From Deltaproteobacteria bacterium (GTDB lineage Bacteria > Myxococcota_A > Polyangia > Haliangiales > Haliangiaceae), in NCBI GenBank assembly GCA_025353585.1, contig JANXOM010000291.1:1-43589 (forward strand): DNA of 43,589 nt, in the 5' to 3' direction. The notes beneath the pieces are model-generated. The model made no database searches. It saw only the letters and a program-made list of their open reading frames with translations, and was not told the origin of the DNA. This document shows, in pieces, positions 32,164 to 41,327 of this stretch. The number at the start of each line of letters is the position of its first letter. Positions within the stretch are counted from its first letter, which is position 1. Made by a program: the position numbers and the translations under genes.

Positions 32164-33729
32164 ATGACCCTGCTCTACGACTGGCTCAAGAAAGCCGCGA
32201 AAGCCCAGGGCAACAACAAGGCGGTTGTCTATCGGGACAACTACCTGTCTTGGCGAGGCCTCCTGCACCGCGTCGATCGGCGCGCGCAGGAGTTCAAGAG
32301 CATGGGGATCAAGGAGGGCGCGTGGGTCGGGCTGATGCTCGGCAACGTCCCCGACTTCGTGATCCTCGCGCTCGCGCTGTCCAAGCTGGACGCGGCGATC
32401 GTCCCCATCGATCCGACCACCGGCGCGCGCGAGCTCGAGCTCATCCTGGCCGCCGCGCCGCTGCGCGCGCTCGTCACGCGCCCGCGCGGCAGCGAGGGCA
32501 GCATCTCCGCGAACGGCACGAGCGCCCCGGTCCCGCCGAGCACCCTGCCCCGCTCGCGCGTCGCCCGCCCGACCGCGCCGCCGCGCATGGGCCAGATGCC
32601 GGCGCCGCAGCCGGTGGTGCCCGTCGTCCCCGCCGAGGACGCCGCCGAGATCCGCCGCCGCCTGCAGGGCACGCTGCTGACCTGCAGCGTCTACCGGCGC
32701 GAGCCCCCGAAGCACGGCTTCGATCCGATCGCGGTGCTGTTCACGTCGGACTCGCTCGGCGATCCGAAGGGCGTGCTGCGCACGGACAAGAACACGATCG
32801 CGGCCGTCGACCACGCGGTCACGGCGCTCGCGATGACGGCGAAGACGAAGGTCCTCGTCGCGGTGCCGCTGTTCCACGCGTACGGCTGGGACATCGGCTT
32901 TTTGCCGACGCTCAAGCTCGGCGCGACGATGTTCCTCGAGGAAGAGATCAGCGCGCGGCGCATCGGCAAGCTCGTGCGCGAGCACGAGGTCGATGTCCTG
33001 CCGGGCACGCCGTCGATGTACGCCGAACTCGCGAAGCTCCCGACGGCGAAGAAGCTCGATGTCGTGTCGCCGCGCTACCTGGCGGCCGGCTCGCGGCTCG
33101 ACCAGGCCGTCGCCGACAGCTTCCTCGCCGAGTACGGGATCCGCGTGCAGAGCTGCTACCACTCGACGGAAGCGGCCACGATCGCGCTCGAGGACACGGG
33201 CAAGTATCCGACGACCGTCGGCAAGGCGATCGACGGCGTGGAGATCAAGGTCACCGCGCCCGACGGCAAGCCGGTCACGGGCGGCAAGGAGGGCCTCATC
33301 TGGGTGAAGAGCAAGACGCTCTCGCCGAAGTCGATCGGCCCGTTCGACGGCGAAGAGAAGCCCAAGGGCACGCGCGGCGGCGGCATGCCGCTGATCGGCG
33401 CGATCGACAAGGGCGGCTGGCTCCGCACCGGCGACCTCGGCAAGCTCGACAAGAACGGCCGCCTCGCGCTCACGGGCCGCGAGGATGACGTCGTGAAGGT
33501 CGACGGCAAGCGCGTCGCGCTCGGCGAGGTCGAGGGCTGCCTCGAGGCGTTCCCGAAGATCAAAGCCGCGCAGGCGACGATCGTTACCGACCCGATGGCC
33601 GGCGCGATGGTGGTCGCGCGCGTCGTGATGAAGTCGAAGGGCTCCGCCGAGGAGATCATCGACCACTGCGCGCGGAACCTGGCGCCGTACAAGGTCCCGC
33701 GGCGCATCGAGTTCTGCGAGTCGATCTAG
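32164..33729 (+). CDS. AMP-binding (acyl-CoA synthetase-like) protein, C-terminally short
   Basis: The protein has 521 residues. ATG 32164 is chosen because it follows the promoter and begins the conserved N-terminus (LYDWLKKAAKAQGNNKAVVYRDNYLSWRGLL). The adenylate-forming fold is clear: YHSTEA at 332 (A5-like), RTGDLGKLDKNG around 420-430 (A7) and GREDDVVKVDGKR around 438-450 (A8). The phosphate loop at 194-204 is altered, TSDSLGDPKGV instead of the usual T-S-G-S/T-T-G-x-P-K-G. The protein ends at YKVPRRIEFCESI, before the A10 segment that carries the catalytic lysine. A Pro-rich insertion of about 45 residues lies near 110-155. Adenylation may be weakened or lost; a role in binding or as a partner is possible. 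Confidence 0.82.
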   Translation: MTLLYDWLKKAAKAQGNNKAVVYRDNYLSWRGLLHRVDRRAQEFKSMGIKEGAWVGLMLGNVPDFVILALALSKLDAAIVPIDPTTGARELELILAAAPLRALVTRPRGSEGSISANGTSAPVPPSTLPRSRVARPTAPPRMGQMPAPQPVVPVVPAEDAAEIRRRLQGTLLTCSVYRREPPKHGFDPIAVLFTSDSLGDPKGVLRTDKNTIAAVDHAVTALAMTAKTKVLVAVPLFHAYGWDIGFLPTLKLGATMFLEEEISARRIGKLVREHEVDVLPGTPSMYAELAKLPTAKKLDVVSPRYLAAGSRLDQAVADSFLAEYGIRVQSCYHSTEAATIALEDTGKYPTTVGKAIDGVEIKVTAPDGKPVTGGKEGLIWVKSKTLSPKSIGPFDGEEKPKGTRGGGMPLIGAIDKGGWLRTGDLGKLDKNGRLALTGREDDVVKVDGKRVALGEVEGCLEAFPKIKAAQATIVTDPMAGAMVVARVVMKSKGSAEEIIDHCARNLAPYKVPRRIEFCESI

Positions 33730-33747
33730 GTCGCGACGGCGGCGAGG

Positions 33748-34884
33748 TCAGTACAGCGGGTCGGGGTACTCCATCCCCTTCACGGGCGGCTTGGCCCCGA
33801 GCGGAGGGATCGGCTGGAACCGACGCGCCATGACGGCGGGATCGAGCGCGATCGGGTGCTCGACGACCGCCTCGAGGTCGGGCGTGTACGACCCGTAATG
33901 CTCCTCGGCATGCACGCATGGGACGTAGCCGAGCGCGCGCTCCAGCTCCGCAATCCAGTCCTCGGGGTAGCGGAGGACCAGCGGCTCGTCGTGCCGCGCG
34001 AACGGCCGCGGCCAGCGCGGGATGTCGGTGTCGTACTCCGGCTCGCAGTGCGTGACGTGGCGGGAGACGACCTCGAGACAGCTGAGCTGCGGCAGGTGCG
34101 GCGAGGTGACGAGGGCGCGATAGGCGGCCTGGGTCAGCGCGTCCTGGTTCTCGAGCGAGAGATACGCGAGGCGGCCGAGGTGCGGCGACGCGGCGAGGAC
34201 CGCGATGACGTCATCCGTCAGCGGGTTCACGGGACCCGGAACGTCCCGGTTAGTGATGAAGTTGGGCAGCTGGAGCGATCGGATCTGCGCGAGGTGCGGC
34301 GACGCAGCGAGCTCGGCCGCGACCTCCGCGACGCCAAACAGCGTCAGGTGCCGGATGGGCGCCGCTTCATAGAGCTCGTCGGCGACCTCGAGGAACCGGC
34401 GCGCCTGCATCGATACATGCTCGACGAAGCCGCGATAGAACCAGCCGGCGCCGACGAGACCATCGGCGGCCAGCTCGAGGAGCTCGTAGGCGAGCTTGTA
34501 GTTCCAGCCGTACACGGTTCGAAGGGAGCTCCGCAGCGGAACGTAGTTGTTGAGGATCGGCATCGGCCCCACAGACCTCCGAGGATCGATACGCCAGAGC
34601 CGGGCGACACGGATCTGGTGGTCGATGAAGGCTGCGATGTCCAGGGTCGACGTCGTCGCGTACACGTGGTTCAGCGCGCGCAGCCACGCCGCGTACGCCA
34701 AGCGTGGGGCGTCGTCGTCCGGCTGCGCGATCACTGCGGCGAGGAGCTCGGCGTTGTCGGGGAAGCCCTTCACATATGGGCTCCACCTCTGCCACGCCGG
34801 CGCGTTCGCGATGTCGTGCTCGTACAGCCGACGTCGCGCCTGTCGAGCTTCGCGAGTGTTCCCCGCAACGCCATCGAGGATCAC
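33748..34884 (-). CDS. Leucine-rich protein with TIGR02996 repeat-companion domain
   Basis: The protein has 378 residues. GTG 34884 overlaps the stop of the giant gene as GTGA, so the two are translated together. Residues about 40-65 match the TIGR02996 motif (ELLAAVIAQPDDDAPRLAYAAWL), which commonly precedes leucine-rich repeats in Myxococcota and Planctomycetes. At least three repeats follow, each with a SPHL step: LAASPHLAQIRSLQL, LAASPHLGRLAYLSL and LVTSPHLPQLSCLEV. Trp/Tyr-rich segments flank them. No signal peptide; a cytoplasmic binding protein is likely. Tight coupling to the 2,123-residue protein suggests a chaperone, an adaptor or an immunity-type partner; that is inference only. 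Confidence 0.78.
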   Translation of the reverse strand: MILDGVAGNTREARQARRRLYEHDIANAPAWQRWSPYVKGFPDNAELLAAVIAQPDDDAPRLAYAAWLRALNHVYATTSTLDIAAFIDHQIRVARLWRIDPRRSVGPMPILNNYVPLRSSLRTVYGWNYKLAYELLELAADGLVGAGWFYRGFVEHVSMQARRFLEVADELYEAAPIRHLTLFGVAEVAAELAASPHLAQIRSLQLPNFITNRDVPGPVNPLTDDVIAVLAASPHLGRLAYLSLENQDALTQAAYRALVTSPHLPQLSCLEVVSRHVTHCEPEYDTDIPRWPRPFARHDEPLVLRYPEDWIAELERALGYVPCVHAEEHYGSYTPDLEAVVEHPIALDPAVMARRFQPIPPLGAKPPVKGMEYPDPLY

Positions 34885-37800
34885 GGCGCACCTCCGAGAA
34901 CTTCCACGAGGCGTGCGAGCGCCCCAGGCTGTCCTCGTGCGACTCCACTCATGAGCTCGCGCGCTGAGTACCAACGCCGTGCGCGAGAGACGTCCGGCGC
35001 CGGGAGTCGAACCGCTGCGGTATAGGCCGCGACGAACTTAGTTTCGAGGTCCGTCACGAGTCCTTCCAGTCTAGGATTGGCGTGAAGCGACTCGATGAAG
35101 CTCGCGATGTCCGCAAGTCCCGACGACGATGCGGTCGAGGTACCGAGCCCCGCGACGTCGGAGATTGCGACCTTGTTGTACTTTGGCGCTGCGTCGTCGG
35201 AAGCAGGAGGCTCATACCCCTTGAACGCGAACTGGTTCTCGCTGGCGTTGCCCAGAGTCGCCGACGCAGGAATCCGCGCCGACATGAACTCGAGCTCCGC
35301 CGTTCCCACCGCAGCGCGAATCCGCGACATCTCCGCATCGTCGATCATGCCGCGCCTCGCGAGCGCATCCAGCTGCGCGTAGACACCATGGACCTCGTCC
35401 CGCTTCGCGGAGTCAGACAGAAATCCGCCGTCAGCCGCGAATCGATTGTGGATCTCGGCGAGCGACAGGGCCACCCGCTCGACGGCCGCCTCGAGTCTCT
35501 GTCGCGAGCCATTTTTCGCGCTGCTATCCGCTCGTGCCCACGTCTCTACCAGCCCGTCGAACGTCTCGCCGCGCTCCAGCTTGGTCCCGCGCTTCGCCGG
35601 ATCGCTGCGCACGCTGCTGAGCGCTATCGCCGAGCCTGCGCCCTCGACCGCCATCACGCCGCGCTGCTCCGTCGTCTCGATCGATGCGATGCCGGCCTGC
35701 TCCACGAGCGCGCGCACCTGCGCGTCCGCCGCCACCGCCTCCATCCGGTCGTAGACCGTCACGACCCCGACGCTCTCCGCGCCGATCGTCACGGCGAACC
35801 GGTGCGCGCCGCCGCCGCCCTCCGCGAGATAGCTCACCTGGACGCGACCGTGACCCGCACGCATCGACTTCGTCAAGAAGTCCGCCACCACGTCCGGCCA
35901 GCGCTCCGGTTCGCCGGCCGGTAGCACGAGGCCGCCCGGCGCTTCCGCCGGCAACGCGTACGACCGGGCCGCGAGCACCTCGTTCGCCACCGGGATCCGG
36001 TCGCGCTGCGCTTCGATCCCCGGGCCAACGCCGACCGAGAGCTTGCTCATCTCCACGCCGGTGTGACTCTTCTCGCCCACGACCGCGTGCTTGTTCACGT
36101 CGCGCACGAACTCGTCGCGGCGGCTCGGGATCACCCAGCGCGCGAGCGCCGGCGTCGCGTAGGCCGCGCCCAGCAGTCGCAACGAGCCATCCTCGCTCTC
36201 GAGGCCGACCAGTCGGCCGGTGCCGTCGAGGATCGGCACGAGGCCGATCGTGCCCTCCGGAACGCCGGCCCCGGCAATGACGCGTCGGCTCGCGTCCAGC
36301 GGCGCGCCAGGCCCCAGGAGCCCGGCCGGGCCGCCCGGGTCGCCGGGAGACTGCCCGATCGCCATCACGACGCGGTCGAAGACGCGAACGCTCGGGTTCT
36401 CGCCGACCCCGACCGTGACCTCGACGCGCCCGTTCGAAAGAGCGCGCATGCTCGTCGGCACACCCAGCTCGATCTTGACGCGCGGGTGACCGCCGGGCTG
36501 GTACGCCGCGCCCGGCGCCCGGTTGCGGTCCAGGCTCGGCGCCTTGTGCGTCGCCGCGATGCGCTCCTCGATCAGCCGCTTCACGAGATCAGGGTCACCA
36601 GCACGCATGGCCTCGTGCAAGCGCGCATCGAACGCACGTGCATCCGCCACGTCCGGGCTCTCGCCGACGATCGTCGCATCGGCACCGTGCAGCGCGGCGT
36701 CCTCGCCGGCCCACGAGCCGGTCGGCGACCCGCCCCAGATGAAGATCTGCTCGCCCTCGACGAGGAGGCTGGAGATATTCGGATCGTCAGCGCCGATGAG
36801 GCGACCCTTCGCTCGCAAGCTCGCGAAGCTGCGCTCGCGATCGTCGGCCGTCGTGCCCGCGACCAGGGCCTTCGCGGGCCCGAAGTTGGTCGGGCCCATG
36901 CCGCCGACGTTGTCGTAGCGGTTGCAGTAGATCCGCCGCACCTTCCCATCGCTGCCCTTCACGAGCAGCCGGTAGCGGCGATCGGGGTGCTCCCAGCCCG
37001 CGACGCCCTCGCTGAAGCGCTCGAGCGCGACGACCTCCGCGCGGTACGCTGGCATCTGCTCCTCCAGCCGTCCGATGCCGATGCCGTTGCCCAGGTCCTG
37101 GCTCGTCGCGAAGTCGCCGCGCGTGCTCGTCTGCTCGCGCGTACGAAGACCGGGCCCGGTCTGATGATCGGGATGTTGGCCCGAGCGGAGCGCACCCCGG
37201 TTGGCCATCGCACCGTTATCGCGATACACGACGAGCCGGTTGCCGATGTCCAGGTCGGCGCCGTGCTCGGGCAGCGTGTCCTGATTCATGACGCCGGCGA
37301 TCGCGTAGCCGCACTGGACGTAGTCGGTCACGAACGAGTCTCCGCTCTCGACGCGCTGGCGATTCGCCTCCTCGAACGTCGCTTGCAAGGAGCGCGCGGC
37401 CTCCGCGTACCGCTGGTGTCGCTTGGCTTCCTCGGGCGAGACCTCGGCCTTCGCATCGCGCGTGCGCCCGTGCTGGCCGCGCTCGCGCACCGTGAGCGCC
37501 TCGTTCGCCAGCGTGATCCGCCAGACGCGCGCCGCCGGATCGAAGCCCGTGATCTCGACGGGGATCCCGGACCGCTTGCACTGGTCCAGCGCCACCGCGA
37601 TGTCCTCGCTGCTCCCCGCCCACTCGCGCGCGCCCTCGAACGCGGGCTCGAGCCCCGACAGGCGCAGCTGAACGAGGCCGCCTGCCTTGCCGGTCGTATC
37701 CGCGAGCTGTGCGCGCGTGTGCTCGAGCGCGTACTCCGCCACGCCCAGGCGGACGTTCCAGCGCGCCTGCTCCGCGGGGCTCTCGACGATCCGCTTCCAG

Positions 37801-40800
37801 AGCGCTTCTTCCTCCCGCTTGAGCTGGTACTCAGCCACGCAGAGCTCCATCGCCGCCGACGGGTCTCCGGCAAGTGAGATCTTCGCCGCGAGGAGCTGCT
37901 GCTGGCCCGTGCGCCGCACGAGATCACCGGCCGCCCCGCCGGCGAGGCGCAGGCGCTCGAGGCTGTCGCCGAGCCGGGCGTGGAGAAAGCTGCCGAGCGC
38001 CATCGAGGCGCCCTGCAGAGCCCAGTCGGTGATCGTTTGCTCATCGGGCGGCCCGCCCTTCGCACCGACGAGCTGGTGGACCACGTAGCCCACGCCCGCT
38101 CCGACGACCAGGTCGACCGTGAGGAGCGATGCGTTCGCGACGAGGCGGGTGATGCGGCCGGACTTCTCCCACATGTTGAACGACTCGCTGCTCATCGCAC
38201 CCCAGGTATGCGCGATCGCGTGGAGGGGCTTCAGCGCCGCCGAGACGCCCAGGTTCGCAAGGAAGCCCTCCGAGAAATCCTCCCCGCTCGTCAACGTGGT
38301 CAGCCCGGCCTGCGTCGCGGCGCTCGCGACCATCTCGGTCGCGCCGCCGACGACCCGGGCGGTCCCGGACAGCTCGGCGATGTCGGTCGCCGCCGTCACG
38401 CCTCGCGCCCCATCCACCAGCCCGGCCGCGAATCCGCCGACCAGCTCACCGACACCCGCCGACGCGATCGTGATCGCGATCAGCATGCCGACCTCCACGA
38501 CAACCCGGCGGCGGTTGGCGTCCTTGATGGTCGCGGCAGCGTTCGTGAAGAAGTCCTTCGTGAAGCCGTGCTTGATATACAGCGCGCTGAGGCGGGTCGG
38601 CGCGACCGCGAGCGCGACGCGCCGGTCACCGCGGAGGCGTGCGGCCTGCTCGACGCGGCTCTGCTCGTCGCTCGGAGCGCCGAAAACCGCGTCGTCGGCC
38701 GGCTTGTGTGTCTTCGGATCCAGCGATCTGTCGACCGAGCTCACGCCGATCCAGAGCTCGGCGGCGGTGTCGGGGAGCGCCTGGAGGACCGTGTCGAATT
38801 CGCTCGAGATCCCACCGAACACGCCGTCCATGACGTTGTAGGCCTGGCGAGAGAGCTCGGCGAGAGCGAGCTCGAGCTGCGCCAGCTGACCGCGCAGCGC
38901 CACCTCGCGCATGTCGAGGCTCGCGTCTTCCAGCTCGAGCGGATCGATCGCCTTGCCGGCGAGCCTGCGCTGCCGCAGCTCGGCCTGCACCAGGTTGCTG
39001 TGGGCCCACTGCTCTTCCAGCTCGGGCGCGAGGCGCCGCTCCTGATCGAGGATGTCGAGCGCGCCCCCGCTCTCGGCCGCGTCGAGATTGTCGAGCGACC
39101 GGCGTGCGGCGGCTCCCGACGCTTGCAGCAGGTCGAACGGCAAGAGCGCGAGCTCTTGCATCGCCGTCCCGAGCAAGTGGCGGGCCGAGTCCACGAGATG
39201 CGACGCGCCCAGTGCCTCGGCAAACGTCCGCAGGACCCGATGCCGCGGGTCGCCACCCGAGGCCTCCGGGGAGGGAGCGCCGATCGTGTCGAGGGCGCGC
39301 GTGGCGCCCTGACCGACGTCACGAACGCAGGCGCCGACGAGGACCATGGTCTCCTGCCACCGCGCGGCGTCTTCTCGCGACGCCGTCGCGAACCACCCGC
39401 GCTTGAGCTCGACGAAGCCGAGGGCCGGCGCGACCGCGTGCGCCATCCCCCAGGTACCGAAACGCGCGGAGAGGTCTCCGAGGATGGCGGCGCTACTATC
39501 GAGCGCCTCGAGCGCATCGGCGCGGTCCGTCCGCGTCGTTGGCGCGCCCGGCGATCGTGTTGCCTGCGCGAGCGCGGCCTCGTCGGCCAGCGTGCTCGAC
39601 GCGAGCGTCGCCGCGGGCGATCGCTCCCGGGTCGGCATCGGCCACGGCATCTGCAGGAGCACGGGCGCGTGCTCCTGCGCGCCGGGAATCTCGCGAGCCC
39701 AGGCCGGCTGGATGGCGAAGAACGGCGCGGTGCCGGTGATGCCGTACGCGCGGTACGTGCTGCGCTCGCCGTCGCTCGGCCAGAGCAGGAGCGCGACCTC
39801 TTCGGGCGTGGCGTCGATCGGGTCCGTGACCTTGATCCAGTTCCACAGCTGCGGGTCGCGGGCGCCGAGCCACTCGTAGCCGTAGACGAGGCGGAGGCCA
39901 TCACGCTGAAGGTCGTGCGACGCCGGCCCGGTGGCCGCGCGGGCGGTGGTCGCGCGCGGATCGCGAGCCACGTGTGCGACACCCGGCGCGCACAACATGC
40001 GAGCGGTCACGCGATCGAACGGATGGCTCGTCACGAGCACGTCAGCGGTTACCGCCTCCGTCGGACTGTTGTCGGTCGCATCCACGTACCGCGGGGCCAT
40101 GCGCGCCAGCGAGCTCTCGATCACCGCCTCGAACGCGCCCGCGAGCGCCACGCCGGCCGCCGGGCTCCAGCCCTGGGGCCCCTTACCGGTCCCCGGCTCC
40201 CCCTCGGTCAGCCGTCGGTTCTCGTCGATCACCCGCCACGGATCCGCGGGGTGAAGGAGCTCGGCGAGGACGGTGTAGGCCGTCGTGACGCTCCCCGCGA
40301 TCGCTTCGATCGCCGCGTCGAGCTGGTCGACGAAGGCCGCGAGCCCGTGCGCCCAGGTCAGGCGCGCGGCGCCGGTAGCGATGCGGTCGGTCATCAGGCG
40401 CGCGCGCGCGGTCGCGAGGAACGCCCTCGCGTGCAGTCCGAAGTACGAGTCCGCCGCGCGCGGGACGTTGGCCACGTGGGCGACGCGGACGTCTTCGCGT
40501 TCACTCGTCGGAGCGAGGGTGTTCGTCTCCTGGGCGCCTCCGCGCGATGGATCGACATCCGACCGGACGGTGGGTGACGCGAGCTCGGCTCGCCGCGCGG
40601 GCTCGGCCCGACGTGCCGCCCGCTCGCGTGCACCCGCCATGAACGCGAGGATGCGGGCGCGCCGGTCGGTGCCGAGGTTGCCGGCGTTCAGGAACGCGGC
40701 CGCCAGCTCGTCGCCCGGGACGCGCTTCGCGATCCGGTTCGCCAGCATGCGGCTCTCGAGCGCGTCGAGCCGGTCGAGCCAGCCCTTGATGGCCTCTTCT

Positions 40801-41252
40801 TTTCGCTGGTAGCCGTCGCGCGCACTCCCCTCGGGCCGCCTGGCCACGGCGGCGAGGAGCTCGGCCTCGTAGGACACTTCCGAGTATCCCTTCGGCGCGA
40901 CGTCGGTCGTGGCCTCCCGCTCGAGCTCGTCGAGATCCCGCTGCACGCCGACCGTCGCCGGGGCTGCATCCGGCGCATTCGCGAGGAGTGCCGTCGCGCG
41001 GGCCGTATCCCGTCGAGCCTGCGTCGTCGCGGTGGTGAGGCGCTCGCGGGCGGTCGTCCACGCGGCGCGATCATTGGCGGCGGCGGCATCGACGACAGCC
41101 GCGCGCGCGTGACGCACCGCCGCAACGGCCTGCGACGCACCGAACACCGCGTCGCGCGCGAGGTCCGCCGGGCTGCGTGTTGGCGTGGCCGGGACGGAGG
41201 TGCCAGTAACCGAGCTGCGGTCGGGGCTCGGCGCGTGGGCATGATCGCTCAT
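34881..41252 (-). CDS. Giant (2,123-residue) modular protein with embedded FAD/NAD(P)-type Rossmann region; possible injection-system cargo
   Basis: ATG 41252 starts normal protein sequence; the open frame continues upstream only as a shadow of the zinc-ribbon gene. Regions seen: 1-30, Ser/Thr/Pro-rich; about 30-330, Ala/Arg-rich helices; about 330-560, a domain with LGARDPQLWNWIKV (near 465); about 600-880, long helices. Two hydrophobic segments follow (near 918-945, VVVEVGMLIAITIASAGVG, and 1040-1062, LLTVDLVVGAGVGYVVHQL). Region 1305-1720 resembles a pyridine-nucleotide oxidoreductase: CGYAIAG at 1314-1320, IWGGSPTGSWAGED at 1505, VVMAIGQSPGD around 1628-1638 and a later LLGAAYATP. Region 1720-2123 is mostly helical. 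There is no signal peptide and no HExxH. The overall plan (disordered start, helical body, central hydrophobic stretch, distinct enzymatic region) resembles cargo of extracellular contractile injection systems in Myxococcota, but no structural genes of such a system are in the window. Confidence 0.7.
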   Translation of the reverse strand: MSDHAHAPSPDRSSVTGTSVPATPTRSPADLARDAVFGASQAVAAVRHARAAVVDAAAANDRAAWTTARERLTTATTQARRDTARATALLANAPDAAPATVGVQRDLDELEREATTDVAPKGYSEVSYEAELLAAVARRPEGSARDGYQRKEEAIKGWLDRLDALESRMLANRIAKRVPGDELAAAFLNAGNLGTDRRARILAFMAGARERAARRAEPARRAELASPTVRSDVDPSRGGAQETNTLAPTSEREDVRVAHVANVPRAADSYFGLHARAFLATARARLMTDRIATGAARLTWAHGLAAFVDQLDAAIEAIAGSVTTAYTVLAELLHPADPWRVIDENRRLTEGEPGTGKGPQGWSPAAGVALAGAFEAVIESSLARMAPRYVDATDNSPTEAVTADVLVTSHPFDRVTARMLCAPGVAHVARDPRATTARAATGPASHDLQRDGLRLVYGYEWLGARDPQLWNWIKVTDPIDATPEEVALLLWPSDGERSTYRAYGITGTAPFFAIQPAWAREIPGAQEHAPVLLQMPWPMPTRERSPAATLASSTLADEAALAQATRSPGAPTTRTDRADALEALDSSAAILGDLSARFGTWGMAHAVAPALGFVELKRGWFATASREDAARWQETMVLVGACVRDVGQGATRALDTIGAPSPEASGGDPRHRVLRTFAEALGASHLVDSARHLLGTAMQELALLPFDLLQASGAAARRSLDNLDAAESGGALDILDQERRLAPELEEQWAHSNLVQAELRQRRLAGKAIDPLELEDASLDMREVALRGQLAQLELALAELSRQAYNVMDGVFGGISSEFDTVLQALPDTAAELWIGVSSVDRSLDPKTHKPADDAVFGAPSDEQSRVEQAARLRGDRRVALAVAPTRLSALYIKHGFTKDFFTNAAATIKDANRRRVVVEVGMLIAITIASAGVGELVGGFAAGLVDGARGVTAATDIAELSGTARVVGGATEMVASAATQAGLTTLTSGEDFSEGFLANLGVSAALKPLHAIAHTWGAMSSESFNMWEKSGRITRLVANASLLTVDLVVGAGVGYVVHQLVGAKGGPPDEQTITDWALQGASMALGSFLHARLGDSLERLRLAGGAAGDLVRRTGQQQLLAAKISLAGDPSAAMELCVAEYQLKREEEALWKRIVESPAEQARWNVRLGVAEYALEHTRAQLADTTGKAGGLVQLRLSGLEPAFEGAREWAGSSEDIAVALDQCKRSGIPVEITGFDPAARVWRITLANEALTVRERGQHGRTRDAKAEVSPEEAKRHQRYAEAARSLQATFEEANRQRVESGDSFVTDYVQCGYAIAGVMNQDTLPEHGADLDIGNRLVVYRDNGAMANRGALRSGQHPDHQTGPGLRTREQTSTRGDFATSQDLGNGIGIGRLEEQMPAYRAEVVALERFSEGVAGWEHPDRRYRLLVKGSDGKVRRIYCNRYDNVGGMGPTNFGPAKALVAGTTADDRERSFASLRAKGRLIGADDPNISSLLVEGEQIFIWGGSPTGSWAGEDAALHGADATIVGESPDVADARAFDARLHEAMRAGDPDLVKRLIEERIAATHKAPSLDRNRAPGAAYQPGGHPRVKIELGVPTSMRALSNGRVEVTVGVGENPSVRVFDRVVMAIGQSPGDPGGPAGLLGPGAPLDASRRVIAGAGVPEGTIGLVPILDGTGRLVGLESEDGSLRLLGAAYATPALARWVIPSRRDEFVRDVNKHAVVGEKSHTGVEMSKLSVGVGPGIEAQRDRIPVANEVLAARSYALPAEAPGGLVLPAGEPERWPDVVADFLTKSMRAGHGRVQVSYLAEGGGGAHRFAVTIGAESVGVVTVYDRMEAVAADAQVRALVEQAGIASIETTEQRGVMAVEGAGSAIALSSVRSDPAKRGTKLERGETFDGLVETWARADSSAKNGSRQRLEAAVERVALSLAEIHNRFAADGGFLSDSAKRDEVHGVYAQLDALARRGMIDDAEMSRIRAAVGTAELEFMSARIPASATLGNASENQFAFKGYEPPASDDAAPKYNKVAISDVAGLGTSTASSSGLADIASFIESLHANPRLEGLVTDLETKFVAAYTAAVRLPAPDVSRARRWYSARELMSGVARGQPGALARLVEVLGGAP

Positions 41253-41306
41253 GCGGCGCCGTATCGGTCGGCGGCGCGGAAGGTTGCGTGGTCGGGCTAA
41301 CTCACG

Positions 41307-41327
41307 GCGGCGACTGGAGATCGCCGC
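41307..41327 (-). terminator. Hairpin between zinc-ribbon gene and giant gene
   Basis: Seven-base arms GCGGCGA (41307-41313) and TCGCCGC (41321-41327) with a seven-base loop begin at the stop codon of the zinc-ribbon gene on the minus strand. No U-tract follows. It may reduce read-through into the giant gene, which starts 55 bases further on. Confidence 0.4.

Noticed and set aside
37980-40577. Plus-strand open frame of 865 codons opposite the giant gene
   Set aside because: Arg/Glu-rich antisense shadow without motifs; the minus-strand frame has consistent third-position GC and the coupled start/stop structure.
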